A DNA stretch of 64,000 nucleotides, from the NCBI RefSeq assembly GCF_000227135.1, contig NC_018261.1:908840-972839 (forward strand), given 5' to 3'. The stretch is from Leishmania donovani (lineage: Eukaryota; Euglenozoa; Kinetoplastea; Trypanosomatida; Trypanosomatidae). Under the pieces are notes generated by a model that was not told the DNA's origin, made no database searches, and was given only the letters and a program-made list of their open reading frames with translations. The translations under genes and the position numbers were made by a program. Within the stretch, counting starts at the first letter, position 1. Each line of letters begins with the position of its first letter. Positions 10,017 to 20,787 of this stretch are shown piece after piece.

Positions 10017-11312
10017 TCAACAGGGTCTCTCATTCGCGTTCGGTTGTGGCACCGACGAGAGCAGCTCGCGGGTGCGCTCTCGCAGCGAGAGACTGCTTAA
10101 TACGGCAGAGCTGGAGTTGTCAAAGGACGCATTCGAGCCACTCATGACGGAGGTGTCGTCCAATGGCGAGAATGGAATGCCACCTCTGTCGTTAGCCTTC
10201 ATCTCCGAGAGGCGAGTGCGTGCCTTCTCCAGCTCTTCCTTCATCTTCGAGGCACGGGCGCGGTCGAGGAACGTCGCCTCCTGCACCGCATGCAGCTTCG
10301 CTGTCAGCACGGCGCACTGCTTTTCTGTCGCGGAGGTCCGCTGCATAGCGGCGGCCTGCTCCAGCAGCAGCTGGTTGAGTTTGCGCTCGAGAGCCGCCAC
10401 GGCGTGGTGAGTCTCGGAGGAGTGCGAAGAGCGTGGCGTGAGGTCGGCAGAGCGGGGAGTCGTTGACGCGCTCAGGCGGCCGCTGGTGCTGTTTGTGTTG
10501 CCGCGAGACGCGTTCAAAGTGGCACTATCCTTGGGCTTCTTCTGAGCAGCTGCGGCAGGCGAGAGGACGAGGGGTAGTGGAAGGCCGGCGTCGGTGTACG
10601 CATCCTCTTGAGACTTCTCGGCTGGCAGCATGCTGTGGTTGTCACCAAGAGGCACGCCCGTCCTCAGCAATGGTGTGGAAGTGTGGGACGCTGCCGCTGT
10701 CGGTAGCGGCACGTCCAAGTGCTTCTCCACGGGGACGGTATTCGCCTCGGCCGGGCTCGGCTGTGAGTGGATGGTCACAGAGGACTCCGTGCTAGAGCCG
10801 ACCCCGCGGCCGCGCAGCATGTTGAGGCGTGTGACGAGCACATCCAAGTACTTCTGCCGCTCCGCCATGAGCTCCTGCTCCACCGCCGTCTTCTTACGCG
10901 CCATGTCGAGCAGTTTTCGCTGCAGGTTCATCAAGAGATACTCTTGCCGCTCCTCCAATGCATTCTCGACCTCTGTTTGCTGACTGCGCATCTCCTTGAT
11001 CCGCCTGCTCAGCGACTCTGTCTCGCTCTCCTCTTCCTTCAACAAAGTCTGGTATCGCTGCACCTCTTTTTCGGCGCCATCGAGGCGGCGGAACAGCTGG
11101 TTCGACACCTGCTCCTCCTTCATCTCAGCGTTCAGCACCGCGCGGACCGACTCCTCGCGCAGAGTCTCGATCTTCCTGATAAGATGCGACTCCTCCACCG
11201 TCAAAGAGTAGCTAGTGCTCTTGAGCGACACGTACTCGCGCCGCAGTCGCTCCATGGACATCTCATGCACCGGCGCCGGTGTGTCGCTGCGAGAGGCGGC
11301 CATCGTTGACAT
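10017..11312 (-). CDS. CCDC6-like coiled-coil protein
   Basis: The 431-residue protein has a long coiled coil (about 20-168) built on a repeat of 27-30 residues: EEQVSNQLFRRLD (67-79), EEESETESLSRRI (93-105), ERQEYLLMNLQRKL (121-134) and ERQKYLDVLVTRLN (151-164). This EEExxSNxLxxKL periodicity, introduced by ESVRAVLNAE, is the signature of CCDC6-family coiled coils. A Ser/Thr/Pro-rich middle (about 170-300) is likely disordered, and a second coiled coil lies near 300-385. CCDC6 proteins are cytoskeletal or signalling scaffolds in animals; the role here is unknown. A second in-frame ATG at 11303 could also be used. Confidence 0.75.
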   Translation of the reverse strand: MSTMAASRSDTPAPVHEMSMERLRREYVSLKSTSYSLTVEESHLIRKIETLREESVRAVLNAEMKEEQVSNQLFRRLDGAEKEVQRYQTLLKEEESETESLSRRIKEMRSQQTEVENALEERQEYLLMNLQRKLLDMARKKTAVEQELMAERQKYLDVLVTRLNMLRGRGVGSSTESSVTIHSQPSPAEANTVPVEKHLDVPLPTAAASHTSTPLLRTGVPLGDNHSMLPAEKSQEDAYTDAGLPLPLVLSPAAAAQKKPKDSATLNASRGNTNSTSGRLSASTTPRSADLTPRSSHSSETHHAVAALERKLNQLLLEQAAAMQRTSATEKQCAVLTAKLHAVQEATFLDRARASKMKEELEKARTRLSEMKANDRGGIPFSPLDDTSVMSGSNASFDNSSSAVLSSLSLRERTRELLSSVPQPNANERPC

Positions 11313-12574
11313 GACTCGTAGCCCAGCGAAAATGGTCGAGGGAGAAGGAGTCTAGGAATTCGCAATAAAAAAGGATCCCACCGGCAGCAAGCTGAAGGAA
11401 AAGTAAAAAAAAAACGTATAGCACTCAAGGGCGGTAGCAGAGCTGAGATAGGGGAGGGGGAGGAGGGTGACCGCAAAAAACCGTGGCGCAGACAGAAACA
11501 GGAGAAGAGGCAAAAACAAAAAAAAGAGACTTGGTATCAGCCAGAACAAAAAATAATAATAAGACTAGAAAGTGCACGTGCTCATTACAGCGTTGCGTTG
11601 CAGTGTATGTAACGTGCACATAAGCGAACGTGCGACAGCGTTACCGCGAACTGTGCGTGTGTATGTGCGTTCCTTTTCCTTGTGTGTGTGAGCGACTGTG
11701 TTCGCGTGCGCCTTGGACTGCCGTTTGCAGTTGCTGTCTACACGTGGGGATCGTGAGATGGTGAAAAGAGCATAAACAACGCAAGGAGGAAAAAGACACT
11801 TCAATATAAGAGGTGGGGAGACACTTGTGTTACGTTCTCTGTTTTTTTTTTTTTGGAGAAGGTTCCTTATCCACGCCTTGTCAGTTTTACATGTGCTGGT
11901 GAGCTTGTTGCGGTGGTTTTTCCTGTTTTTTTTTTGTTGGGGGCGGTTTCTTTTTTGAGGGGAGGGCTTGCGTGAAGCGCCTCTCATGCACGCCCCCTGT
12001 AGCTCGCAGACCGACGGATACAAGAATGGCAAACACAGAACGCAAAGAAGCACACGTAGGTGACGACAGAAAGACAGCTTCGAAGAGGAGGGCGAGAGCA
12101 CGCGACAAGAAGAGAGTCCACCCTTTAAATCGGCACCAGATGATGGAGAGGACGATGGCAGGCAAACTAAAAAGGACGGGATATGGAGGAGGGCGGTCGC
12201 TTATCTAATCCTGTGGGTTTCTGTTTTTTTTTTTGTTGTGCAGCAAGCACCCGAAAAATGAGAGCGAGAGAGTGCGAGAGAGCAGCGGATATCTAGCAAC
12301 CGAGACAAGCATGAGAGGGCGGTGTTACGCGTTTTATTCAGAGGTTCACAGGGTTGTCAGTTTTTTTTTTTGCGTGAGCGCGTGAAAGGGAAGCAAAGCC
12401 GCACAGTTGAAAGGCGAGACGAAGAAGGGGAAAAAAAAATGTGACAGTCAACGGGAATGAGAAAAAGTGGGCAACGTCTAGTAAGATAAGACTAGCACGA
12501 CTTGCACGCCATAAAAGCCCTTGTCGCACGTCCGCCCATCCCTTCCCTTTTAGTCCGCGCACGTCGTGCAAGCA

Positions 12575-12619
12575 CCCCTCGCCTAGTAAAGCATGTGTTT
12601 TACTCGCGTCGGTGAGGGG
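12575..12619. other. Inverted repeat able to form a two-stem hairpin
   Basis: CCCCTCGCC (12575-12583) pairs with GGTGAGGGG (12611-12619) with one wobble, and inside it AGTAAA (12585-12590) pairs with TTTACT (12599-12604) around an 8-nt loop. It lies about 0.5 kb past the histone-fold stop codon, so it may be a 3' UTR element (inference). Confidence 0.5.
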
Positions 12620-12991
12620 CAGAAGAGGGCTACTACCCATTTGCTGCGCACAAGTGAGCGCGTGGCCTCTTCTGGCAGCAGCAGCAGCATCAGCAGCTTT
12701 AGGCGATGAAAAGACGATGCGCATTTCCTTTTTGTTTGCTTGTTGGTTGCAGTTGTAGCTTAGTTGCAGCCTCAGCACCTCTCCGTGCCCTTCGCTTCCG
12801 GCATAATGCAACTTCGATAAGCATCATCTATGGCAGTGCAAAATTAGATTCGAACGCACGACATCCTATCACGCGCCGGGTGAACGAAAGCTGGAAAGTC
12901 CCGTTAATGCACGAGTAAGGAACGGGAAGGCCGGAAGCGCGGAAGGGGAGCGGACCTTCCGGAGCAACGCCCTAGGGTGCTCTATTTGTTG

Positions 12992-13015
12992 GTGTGTGTG
13001 TGTGTGTGTGTGTGT
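12992..13015. repeat. (GT)n microsatellite followed by TGTC units
   Basis: About twelve GT units run into three TGTC units, just after the histone-fold stop codon in transcription order. Confidence 0.9.
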
Positions 13016-13136
13016 CTGTCTGTCTGCGCCTCGCTTCCTCTCTGTCATCAGCCCCTCTCCATAAAAAACATGGAGGAGGAGCGCAGCAGCAGCTCATGAC
13101 GTCTCGGGCATTCGGGTGTCTTGTGCGCCCTCTTCT

Positions 13137-14234
13137 TCAAAAACGCAGGGTTGCCTGGCGCAAACCAGCCCCGGGCTGCGGGTGAACAGCCGATCGGTGC
13201 GCGGCTGCACCGAGGACGCCCACGTGCGCCGTCTTGGACCGCGCCGACGCCGGCGGTGATTCGCCGAGGTTCTGCAGCGCATTCCTCCCTGGGCATCCGT
13301 GCGCGGATCGGCTGCGCACGGACGGGTCTCCGTGTCGCCTCGTGCCGCTACTGCTGCCCGGGATCGCGGCCGAGTGTGCGCTGCTGCCAATCACGATCGA
13401 GTTTCCAGCCCCGAGCGCGTTGGAGGAAGAGGCGGCCACTGGCGGCAACACCTCCGCCAAGAAAGAAAAGCGGTCGAGCAACTGCGCCACGCGGGCGATA
13501 TCCTCATAGGTGACAGTTTTGCGATGTCGCTTGGTTGCTTCTCCCGCTGCCATAGCTACAAGATCACGCGTCAGGAGCGCCACCGCCTCAGACACCGCCG
13601 ATATGGCATCCTTTGAGATGATGGAGGAGCTGCCCTCGTACTTAAGCAGCTCCTTTACACGGCTGTGCGCGAAGGCGTTTACGTAGTTGGGAACGGCGCT
13701 CGCGCCACGGCGGCGCGTGCCCGAGCGCGTCTGTGGCGGGGCATCGGTGTTGTCAGCCTCTTCCTCGTCGTATTCGTCAGCGTCATGCTCGTCCTCTTCG
13801 CGCCAGTCGTCGACATCCTCGGCATCCATTTCCGTAAGAAATGGGTCTAGACCACTGCCGGCGTTCGCCTGTGCCTCTTCATCGGGAGAGGCAGAAGATT
13901 GCATAGGCAGGCCGTGACTCGCACGCAGTGCGACACCCTCAACTGTGTCGTCCTCGATGGCGTGTGCGGCTGAACGCTCGCCGCTGTCCCACGCCTGACT
14001 TCCGCTGCCGCCAAGCTGCCTTGAAAGGGGTAGAGCATGGTCCTCTTCAGCGGCGCCGTCGGCTTCGCCGACCTGCGACGCTAGCGATGACGAAAGCGGT
14101 GAGGTGGACGGCGCATATGTAGCCAAGCGCGGCACAAGATAGGAAGCCAGCTCCTCCTCTCCCTCGTCCGGGTCCAGCGTCGATCCAAGGGTGCCGCCGT
14201 ACGCAACCCCGTCCATGTCGCCCTCAGCGGACAT
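13137..14234 (-). CDS. Histone-fold protein, CHRAC1/POLE4/NF-YC-like
   Basis: The 365-residue protein has a histone fold at about 187-264 (AFAHSRVKELLKYEG, then ISKDAISAVSEAVALLTRDL, then RKTVTYEDIARVAQ and FSFLAEVLPP). The order SRVK, DAI, KTVTYEDIA and FLAEVLP fits the CBF/NF-Y histone-like class, closest by eye to CHRAC1 and POLE4, partners of POLE3-type subunits in chromatin remodelling and DNA polymerase epsilon. A very acidic stretch (about 136-164) precedes it within a disordered 186-residue N-terminal extension, and about 100 Ser/Gly/Arg-rich residues follow. Human CHRAC1 and POLE4 have under 140 residues, so both extensions are unusual. The nuclear role is inferred; NF-YC-like transcription factor function is the alternative. 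Confidence 0.78.
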   Translation of the reverse strand: MSAEGDMDGVAYGGTLGSTLDPDEGEEELASYLVPRLATYAPSTSPLSSSLASQVGEADGAAEEDHALPLSRQLGGSGSQAWDSGERSAAHAIEDDTVEGVALRASHGLPMQSSASPDEEAQANAGSGLDPFLTEMDAEDVDDWREEDEHDADEYDEEEADNTDAPPQTRSGTRRRGASAVPNYVNAFAHSRVKELLKYEGSSSIISKDAISAVSEAVALLTRDLVAMAAGEATKRHRKTVTYEDIARVAQLLDRFSFLAEVLPPVAASSSNALGAGNSIVIGSSAHSAAIPGSSSGTRRHGDPSVRSRSAHGCPGRNALQNLGESPPASARSKTAHVGVLGAAAHRSAVHPQPGAGLRQATLRF

Positions 14235-17200
14235 CTTCTTCTATGAATAGGTGGGATAGATCGATGCTCACCAGAAAAGGGAAGGGTGGCGTGCACCTCA
14301 GGGGTTCGCCCGTGTGCAGTGGAGTTCACCTCTGGCAGAGTGCCTGCATCGTGAACGTAACAACGTCGATTGAGGGAGCACATGGTGAAGCAGAACAAGT
14401 TGAAAGCGAAAAGGAGGAAAGGGTGCAATAGATGAACTAAGAGATGAAGAGGTCGGAAGTCGTGTCTACCACACTCCTCCATGCGCGCCTCCGCCCCGAC
14501 CACCTACCTATCTTCCCGCGTCGCGACCTGTGGAGCAAGAAGGTTCAACGGGCTATTCTGCCCAGTACGTGCGGTACGCACGCACGGGGTGAGGGGAAAA
14601 GGGGGGGAACGAAAGAGGAAAGACCTTCCAGCGCGCGCACTCGGGGCTATAATAGCCTCCGGCGCCAGCGTGACACGGAACGTCTGTGGAGGCGCGAACA
14701 CGAACACACATCGGAGAGGGAGTGCCCACAGAAGGGGGCGGAGTGGGAAAGGCGCACCACGAAGTCCCACAAGCAAAAACGAGCGAGAGCCTCTCCCGCC
14801 ACCGCCGCAGACGCCGCGTTTCGTGCGTGCTGGATTGCGTCGGTGCCGGTAATGGTCCGTAGGAGTATTCGCCCGATGCTGTTCTTATCAAGCGGTTGGG
14901 CTGTTTGTATGGCGCCGTCTCCCGCACCTGGTCATGTTCCACAGTTACGTGCACCCCGCGTAGAAGGGAAAAGACTGAAAAGACGAGAGAAGAGAGAACA
15001 CAAGAAGAGCATGCGCGGACGGGAGAAAAAGCAAGCAAGAAGGGAGGGCACAACACCAACATCCGCACACAGACAGAGAGGGAAAGAGAGAGAGAGTCCA
15101 CTACAACAAGGCGCTTCGACCAAGCAAGAGAGAGGAAAAACGTTCGAAAACAAGAACAACAACACAAAAAGACTATTCGAGGGACGATACACTGTGCGAA
15201 GAAGCACACCTTCATTGGCACATACACATACACCTACCAGCCACCTGAGCGTATATATATATATACATATATGTATATCACCCACGCTCCGGAGAGGAGA
15301 GAATCACACGCCAGCACAAAGACGACGCACGCAAAGAAGAAAAAGACAAAACTCGCACGAACGTTCACAAGCGTGCACAGACACACACATAGAGATAGAG
15401 AAGGCCGCCCCTCAAGATGATGACGGCACAGGTGTCCATCTTCGTTCGGAGCACAGCTGTGCAAGACAGTCGGAAGCGCACACGCGCGTTGAGCAGTACA
15501 CACCACATCGGATATACATATATATATCATGCAAGCAAGGGACAGAGCGAGCAGAGAAAAGTGAGTGGCACGAGAAGCAGAGATATGAGAAGAGAAAACA
15601 AAACAATCGTTGAGCATTCACACCAGGAGCCAGCAAGAACCCCGCATCAAGTCATATGACGACAGTATCCGTCAAATATGGTTATCCACTACGCGCGTGA
15701 CGGGCAGGCAGGAGAGGCGGCAACAATTCCGCTATCAAAGGTCATTCATGTGCATTTCTTTACTCGCGAATTGTTAGTTCGCTTCTGCCGATGCTGCGAA
15801 GAGACGAAAACAAAAAGGCGTCCACCACGTTTAGGCAAAGAAACAAAAAGGAGAACATAACACACACACACACACACGTATGAAAAGGGGGAAAGGGGAG
15901 GTGAGGTTGAGCAGGCCTGCCCAGGGGGTACTCATGTTATTCAAAAGCAGTCTCACTCACCACTGCGCATGTCCGACGCGCATCCCCTTGCCCACATGAA
16001 CGCGACGGCGCACCGCCACTACACGCATGCACGATCCTCGGCTGCAGCAGGAGAACAAAGCACAGGCATACGATAGTCGCAGTGTTTTTCTTTTTTAGTC
16101 AGAATGATGGAAGGACGGCATCCAAAACATTCAGCGAAAAAAAAAAGCCGTGAAGGCAGTGATGAGTAGAGTCCTTCAACAGCACGTCTGATATGTCACT
16201 TGTTGTGAGTTTCTTTCTTTTTTTTCGCTTCTATCCCTCTTAGTCTCGCTTGGACGCCCATCTTTCTTCAGTTGCATTACCGACGACGCTTCTCTTCACA
16301 ACCACAAAGTCTCGGTTAAAGCAGAGAACAGCACACGCACACACACAGAGAGAGAAAAAGAAGAGGAAGACAACAAGAGGGAGCGCCAGCGCTGCAGGGC
16401 GCGTTCGTTTTGATAGGGGGCGTACGTGGGACCCCCACAAGATGTGCGGCTGTTTCACAACATACGCACACGCACACCACAAAACAAGAGGAAGAGAGAA
16501 TGACTGAGGGCGAATTCTCAGGTGCAACAAGCACGACGACGAACAACACACAAACATACAAAAAAAAAGGGAAAGAAGCACAATCAGCTTATCAGAGGGA
16601 GGAGGGCCATAAGAGAGGGAGAAAAAATGGAGAACAGCGGTCGAGCAGGAAGTGATACAGAGAAAGAACAAAAAAAAAAAGCATGCGCTGTACTTGTCGG
16701 TGGAAAGAAGGACAAACAACAATAAAAAAAAAACTTTCGCGCGTACTGATGAAAAAGGGGAAGTGGTGGTGCAGGAGGAGGTGGAGGTGGAGATTAGGAA
16801 TAGAAAAGACAAAACGAAGGCAAGAAAGGAGCACAGCGCATGATGATTTTTTTTTCTGGCGATCGCTAAGCGTTGCTGACTTGTCTGCGCCTCGTAGAAA
16901 GAGAGAGAAGTGGAGAAACCAGAAGAAAGGTGGAGCGGTTCGCGTATCCTGCAGCACCCGACCTAGCAGCGGTGTCGCAGGAGAGACAGAGGGGTCGGCG
17001 GTGAAAGAGAGACAGAGGAGTATTGAACGTAAAAGGACAATCACGCGATGAAAAAGAAAGCATTCAAGCGATGACGAAGGCTCAGGCCTGTGAGTAAAAC
17101 ACAACGAGCGAATCCACATGGAGAGTCAAAGAAATCAAAGAGAATGACGGAAGACGGAATAAGGATCAGAGAAGCGTCCAGGAAACGGAGAACTGCATCC

Positions 17201-17555
17201 GCATCCACGGTGCGCAAGTAATCTTAACGAGAAGGCAAAGAAAAAGAAAAGCGCCCACTACATTATAGTGACAACGCAAAAAAATGGGGTGCATAGTCGA
17301 AAGGAAGATGGTGGAGCATTACAGAAACAACATAAAAAGGCTTGCAGAGCAAACAACGAGTGACGGAACGGACGCTCCGTCGCACCGCGTACTGTCGCGT
17401 TGACGTTCATTCCTTCGCACAGGGACTCCGGACAAGTTTTTTTTTCGTTGTGCCGTGTTTTCCGCTGGTTCAAAACTCCTTCATGCGCTTTCCCTTTAGC
17501 CCGTGCGCATGATTTCAGACCTTACTAAACTCACCGTTTTTATAGAGAGAGATTT
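14235..17555. other. Intergenic region, 74-aa gene to histone-fold gene
   Basis: This 3.3-kb spacer is A/G-rich on the plus strand with ATAT tracts near 15252-15278 and 15515-15527. The 389-codon open frame on the plus strand (14444-15613) is a by-product of the purine bias and is not accepted. No gene is seen. Confidence 0.55.
15252..15278. repeat. AT-rich alternating tract
   Basis: Alternating TA/AT units are interrupted by ACAT and GTAT. Confidence 0.8.
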
Positions 17556-17780
17556 TCATCTCGTGATGCCGGGCGTGGGGTAGGCGCGCAGAGTCTGCTT
17601 CGCGACTCTCATTCGGCCCGCGTTCACGAAAGAGAGATTCTGCATGTGCTTGGGCTGCACCGAAGCGCGTGGTTTTCTCTGCATCTCTCCTCCTCGTTTC
17701 TTTTTCACTACAACGCTCTTCTTGGTTTGCATCACGTCGAGCCGCTTCAGCTTACCTCGACTGAACTTAGCGGCGTTCAT
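17556..17780 (-). CDS. Small basic protein, 74 aa, newly proposed gene
   Basis: The 74-residue product begins MNAAKFSRGKLKRLDV and ends AYPTPGITR. It has 11 Lys and 9 Arg (27%), no membrane segment and no low-complexity bias. Codon choice (AAG, CTG, GTG, CAG, GCG/GCC) resembles the neighbouring genes. Upstream on the coding strand there is a long pyrimidine tract and then CTTCTCCGCAG, a good spliced-leader acceptor (AG at 17817-17818), giving a 5' UTR of about 36 nt. The ATG at 17780 is the first ATG after that acceptor; the longer frame to 17969 would start before it. The function is unknown. The charge suggests binding to RNA or an anionic partner (inference). Confidence 0.62.
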   Translation of the reverse strand: MNAAKFSRGKLKRLDVMQTKKSVVVKKKRGGEMQRKPRASVQPKHMQNLSFVNAGRMRVAKQTLRAYPTPGITR

Positions 17781-17816
17781 AGAAAAAAAACGATGGCGGG
17801 CTGTTCGGTCAGTCGG

Positions 17817-17872
17817 CTGCGGAGAAGGGCAGATGTCGAAGAGACGCAAGGAGGAGGAGATGCAACAAAAAA
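17817..17872 (-). promoter_or_regulatory. Predicted spliced-leader acceptor and pyrimidine tract for the 74-aa gene
   Basis: On the minus strand a T/C-rich tract (17819-17872) ends in CCGCAG, with the AG at 17817-17818. It is the signal that makes the small ORF believable. Confidence 0.6.
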
Positions 17873-19653
17873 GAAATCCACTAGCGTCGGCAGAGAGAAA
17901 AAAAAAGGCCGGCGATGCGGAATAGTTGCGCAGGGGCAGCGCAACAGGGAAGCAGGAGAATCTGTACAAGAAACGAGGAGAGCAGCCGGGGGCCGTAAAA
18001 CGAAGATGAGCGCAGGCTCAAGAATGGGCGCGCTTGCTTGTTGCATCACGTGCGACGTGGCGATTAAGGAGATAAAACGAGAAACAACTCACGAAGAGAG
18101 CTGTGAAAACACAATGACGGACATATCGAACATGAACGTCGCGTTTGCTGCCAACTTTGCGCTGTGGGCTCTCCTCTCTTTTTCCATCCTCAGATGTCAC
18201 AGATTGAAGTTGCTGATTCCCAATCTGCACGGCATCCGTCGCCGACCCAAGGCGAACAGCCATCAAAACACTACAAACGAGGAGGCCTCTCATCCGTCGC
18301 TGCGGGGTCGTCGGCCCTCATTCTCAGCTTCGCTGTTCGGCTCTGTTCCTCTCACAGGAAGGGATGTCGACCGACGCAAAGAAAGGGGGCTAACCTGCTA
18401 GCCTCTCTGTCTTCATGAAACATATTCATTGCGTATTGGGACTCCCTTTCTTTCGTGCTTCCCCACGGGCTCTCCAGAACTCCACATGACCTACTCGAAA
18501 AGTAGAAAAAAAAACGAAAAGGCATTAAGACAGCGAGAGCGTGGAGGGATCTGAGGAGGAGGAGGCACACAAAGGGGCAATCAGGTGATTATGTGTCTCT
18601 CTGTCGGTGTCGTCCGTGCACGCACGTGTACAGCAAAGAACAACAGAGGCGGTATACATGTATATATAGAGCTTGAAATCAGACGGGAGAAAAAAGCGGA
18701 AGAGGGGAAGCAAGGGGTCATCAGCACGGGAGCCTTGACCTTCATCCTCGGCCCTGCCGAGTACACAGAAAAGGAGCACACGACACACAAAGAAGGCGCG
18801 AAGCAGCACACCCAAGAACGAGGCGGGCGCAAGCAACGAAGAGGAAAAAAAAAAACATTACCGAGCAACAGCAGCAACGGCGAAGCGCAAACTGCACACA
18901 CGCGCTGAACAATATCAACAACACGAACATAAAAAACGATCGAAAAAAAAAACTTCACACAGACATGCACGAATAATAATGAAAAAAAAAAAAAACATTT
19001 TATCTATATACATGGCATAAACATGTTACGCGCAAGCACACGCGCAACAACAACCAAAGGCAAGAGACAGAACAGAAGAGAGCGAAAACGAAAAAAAAAG
19101 AAGGGATACAAGTGCAGCGGCTGCGCGGCGGAGGATGGCCCAAAGCCTCTTCCGTTCACTGTTTGCCTGCGCCAGTGTTCGTGTACGGGTGCAAAGAGAG
19201 AGAGTCGCACGGCGGGTGGAGACCAACAAGAAATGAAATGGTCCACACATATGACCAAGCAACAAGCCATCACATCATGCAAACGTCCACGCACGCACAT
19301 CACAACCAAGACAAAGGCAACAAAAGCACAAGGCTGCGAGGGCACGAAGATGAACACACAACTGAGCTCAGCATCCACGCATGCCGGGCAAAAAAAAAGA
19401 AGCTGCAGGCTAAAAACCAACCACAGCGCATCTGATTCCACCACAGCCGATACAAAAACATTTCCTCTGATGCCTGGTACCCGCACACACGAAACCAGAA
19501 AACAAAACCACCGTTCAATCCAGATGTCACCGCCGAGCACATACACACATATACCTCACAAACCGCATCCATTTCTGACACGCCTTTAACCGGAAAAAAA
19601 AAAAACTAAAAAAAAAAGAGCAGGCGAAAACGCACCAACGCAAAGCGGAAAGA

Positions 19654-20488
19654 GGACAACGTTTTCCAGTAGAGACCGCTCGGCCACGAAAAAAAAAACC
19701 GCAAAACACGTACGCATGCACCCGTACTTCGCCTACCCCTGCCGCGCCACGGCTACGCCCTCGTCGTAAGGGGCGAGCCGCCCTGCCGTTGCATCGGGGC
19801 GCGTGCCTAATGACCTCTCCCTCTCCTTCCTCGCCCCTTCCTCGCATGCGTGCCGTGTCATCGGCGCCACGCGGGCCCGGGTGTGGACGACACGGCGTCA
19901 TCCACGCGGGCCGCGCCCACGCTCCGGCTCGAGGGCAGGAAGCGGCGGCGTCTGCCGTGCGGGCAGCAGGGGATGTTCTTCTATGTGCGTGCCGGGTGGG
20001 CTCAAGGAGGACGCTGCCCAGNNNNNNNNNNNNNNNNNNNNNNNNNNNNNNNNNNNNNNNNNNNNNNNNNNNNNNNNNNNNNNNNNNNNNNNNNNNNNNN
20101 NNNNNNNNNNNNNNNNNNNNGGACAACGTTTTCCAGTAGAGACCGCTCGGCCACGAAAAAAAAAACCGCAAAACACGTACGCATGCACCCGTACTTCGCC
20201 TACCCCTGCCGCGCCACGGCTACGCCCTCGTCGTCAAGGGCGAGCCGCCCTGCCGTTGCATCGGGGCGCGTGCCTAATGACCTCTCCCTCTCCTTCCTCG
20301 CCCCTTCCTCGCATGCGTGCCGTGTCATCGGCGCCACGCGGGCCCGGGTGTGGACGACACGGCGTCATCCACGCGGGCCGCGCCCACGCTCCGGCTCGAG
20401 GGCAGGAAGCGGCGGCGTCTGCCGTGCGGGCAGCAGGGGATGTTCTTCTATGTGCGTGCCGGGTGGGCTCAAGGAGGACGCTGCCCAG
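19654..20488. other. 368-bp apparent direct duplication across a 99-N gap
   Basis: Positions 19654-20021 and 20121-20488 are the same 368 bp apart from two mismatches near 19768-19771, and the 99-N gap (20022-20120) separates them. The arrangement is what two unmerged overlapping contig ends produce, so B1 is probably shorter than it looks. Confidence 0.8.
20022..20120. other. Assembly gap, 99 N
   Basis: The 368 bp before the gap are repeated directly after it, so nothing may be missing. Confidence 0.85.
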
Positions 20489-20752
20489 ACTCAGCCCAGG
20501 GCCCTCCGAGACCCTGCGCACTCTCCCTGCATGCCATGCTTCGCCCTCACCCGCTTCAGGCCGCGGCATGCCGCAGCGCGGCGCGGCGTCTCTCCACACG
20601 GGAGTCTGGAGGGCTCGATGGTGCAGACCGGTGCTGTCCTCCCCCACGCTTCCGGCACCTGTGCAGCATCAGCCCACCCCGGTCGGACGCAGAAGATGCC
20701 GCATATTCCGCTCACACGCAGCCGGGGGCTGAGCCCTGCCCACCTCCCGCAC

Positions 20753-20754
<2 letters not shown>

Positions 20755-20785
<31 letters not shown>
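20755..20785. repeat. T31 homopolymer inside B1
   Basis: This 31-base T run is far longer than the T runs elsewhere in the window. The matching position lies inside the N gaps of B2 and B3. Confidence 0.9.

Positions 20786-20787
<2 letters not shown>

Larger units (their letters stand above)
11313..13136. other. Intergenic region, histone-fold gene to CCDC6-like gene
   Basis: This 1.8-kb spacer has many T-rich and A-rich runs and a GT microsatellite (12992-13015). About 480 bp (12480-12960) of ordinary-complexity DNA includes a strong hairpin at 12575-12619. No gene is supported. Confidence 0.55.

Noticed and set aside
12847..12855. GTTCGAATC on the minus strand, resembling a tRNA T-loop
   Set aside because: The flanking bases do not form a T-stem beyond one pair, and no acceptor or anticodon arm was found.
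14444..15613. Plus-strand open frame of 389 codons
   Set aside because: Product is Arg/Lys/Thr-rich low-complexity from purine-biased DNA and contains ATAT-tract peptides; the opposite strand carries the coding direction throughout the window.
18018..18293. Minus-strand frame of 91 codons next to the 74-aa gene
   Set aside because: No acceptor signal of similar quality, and codon use is less gene-like; could still be part of an upstream UTR.
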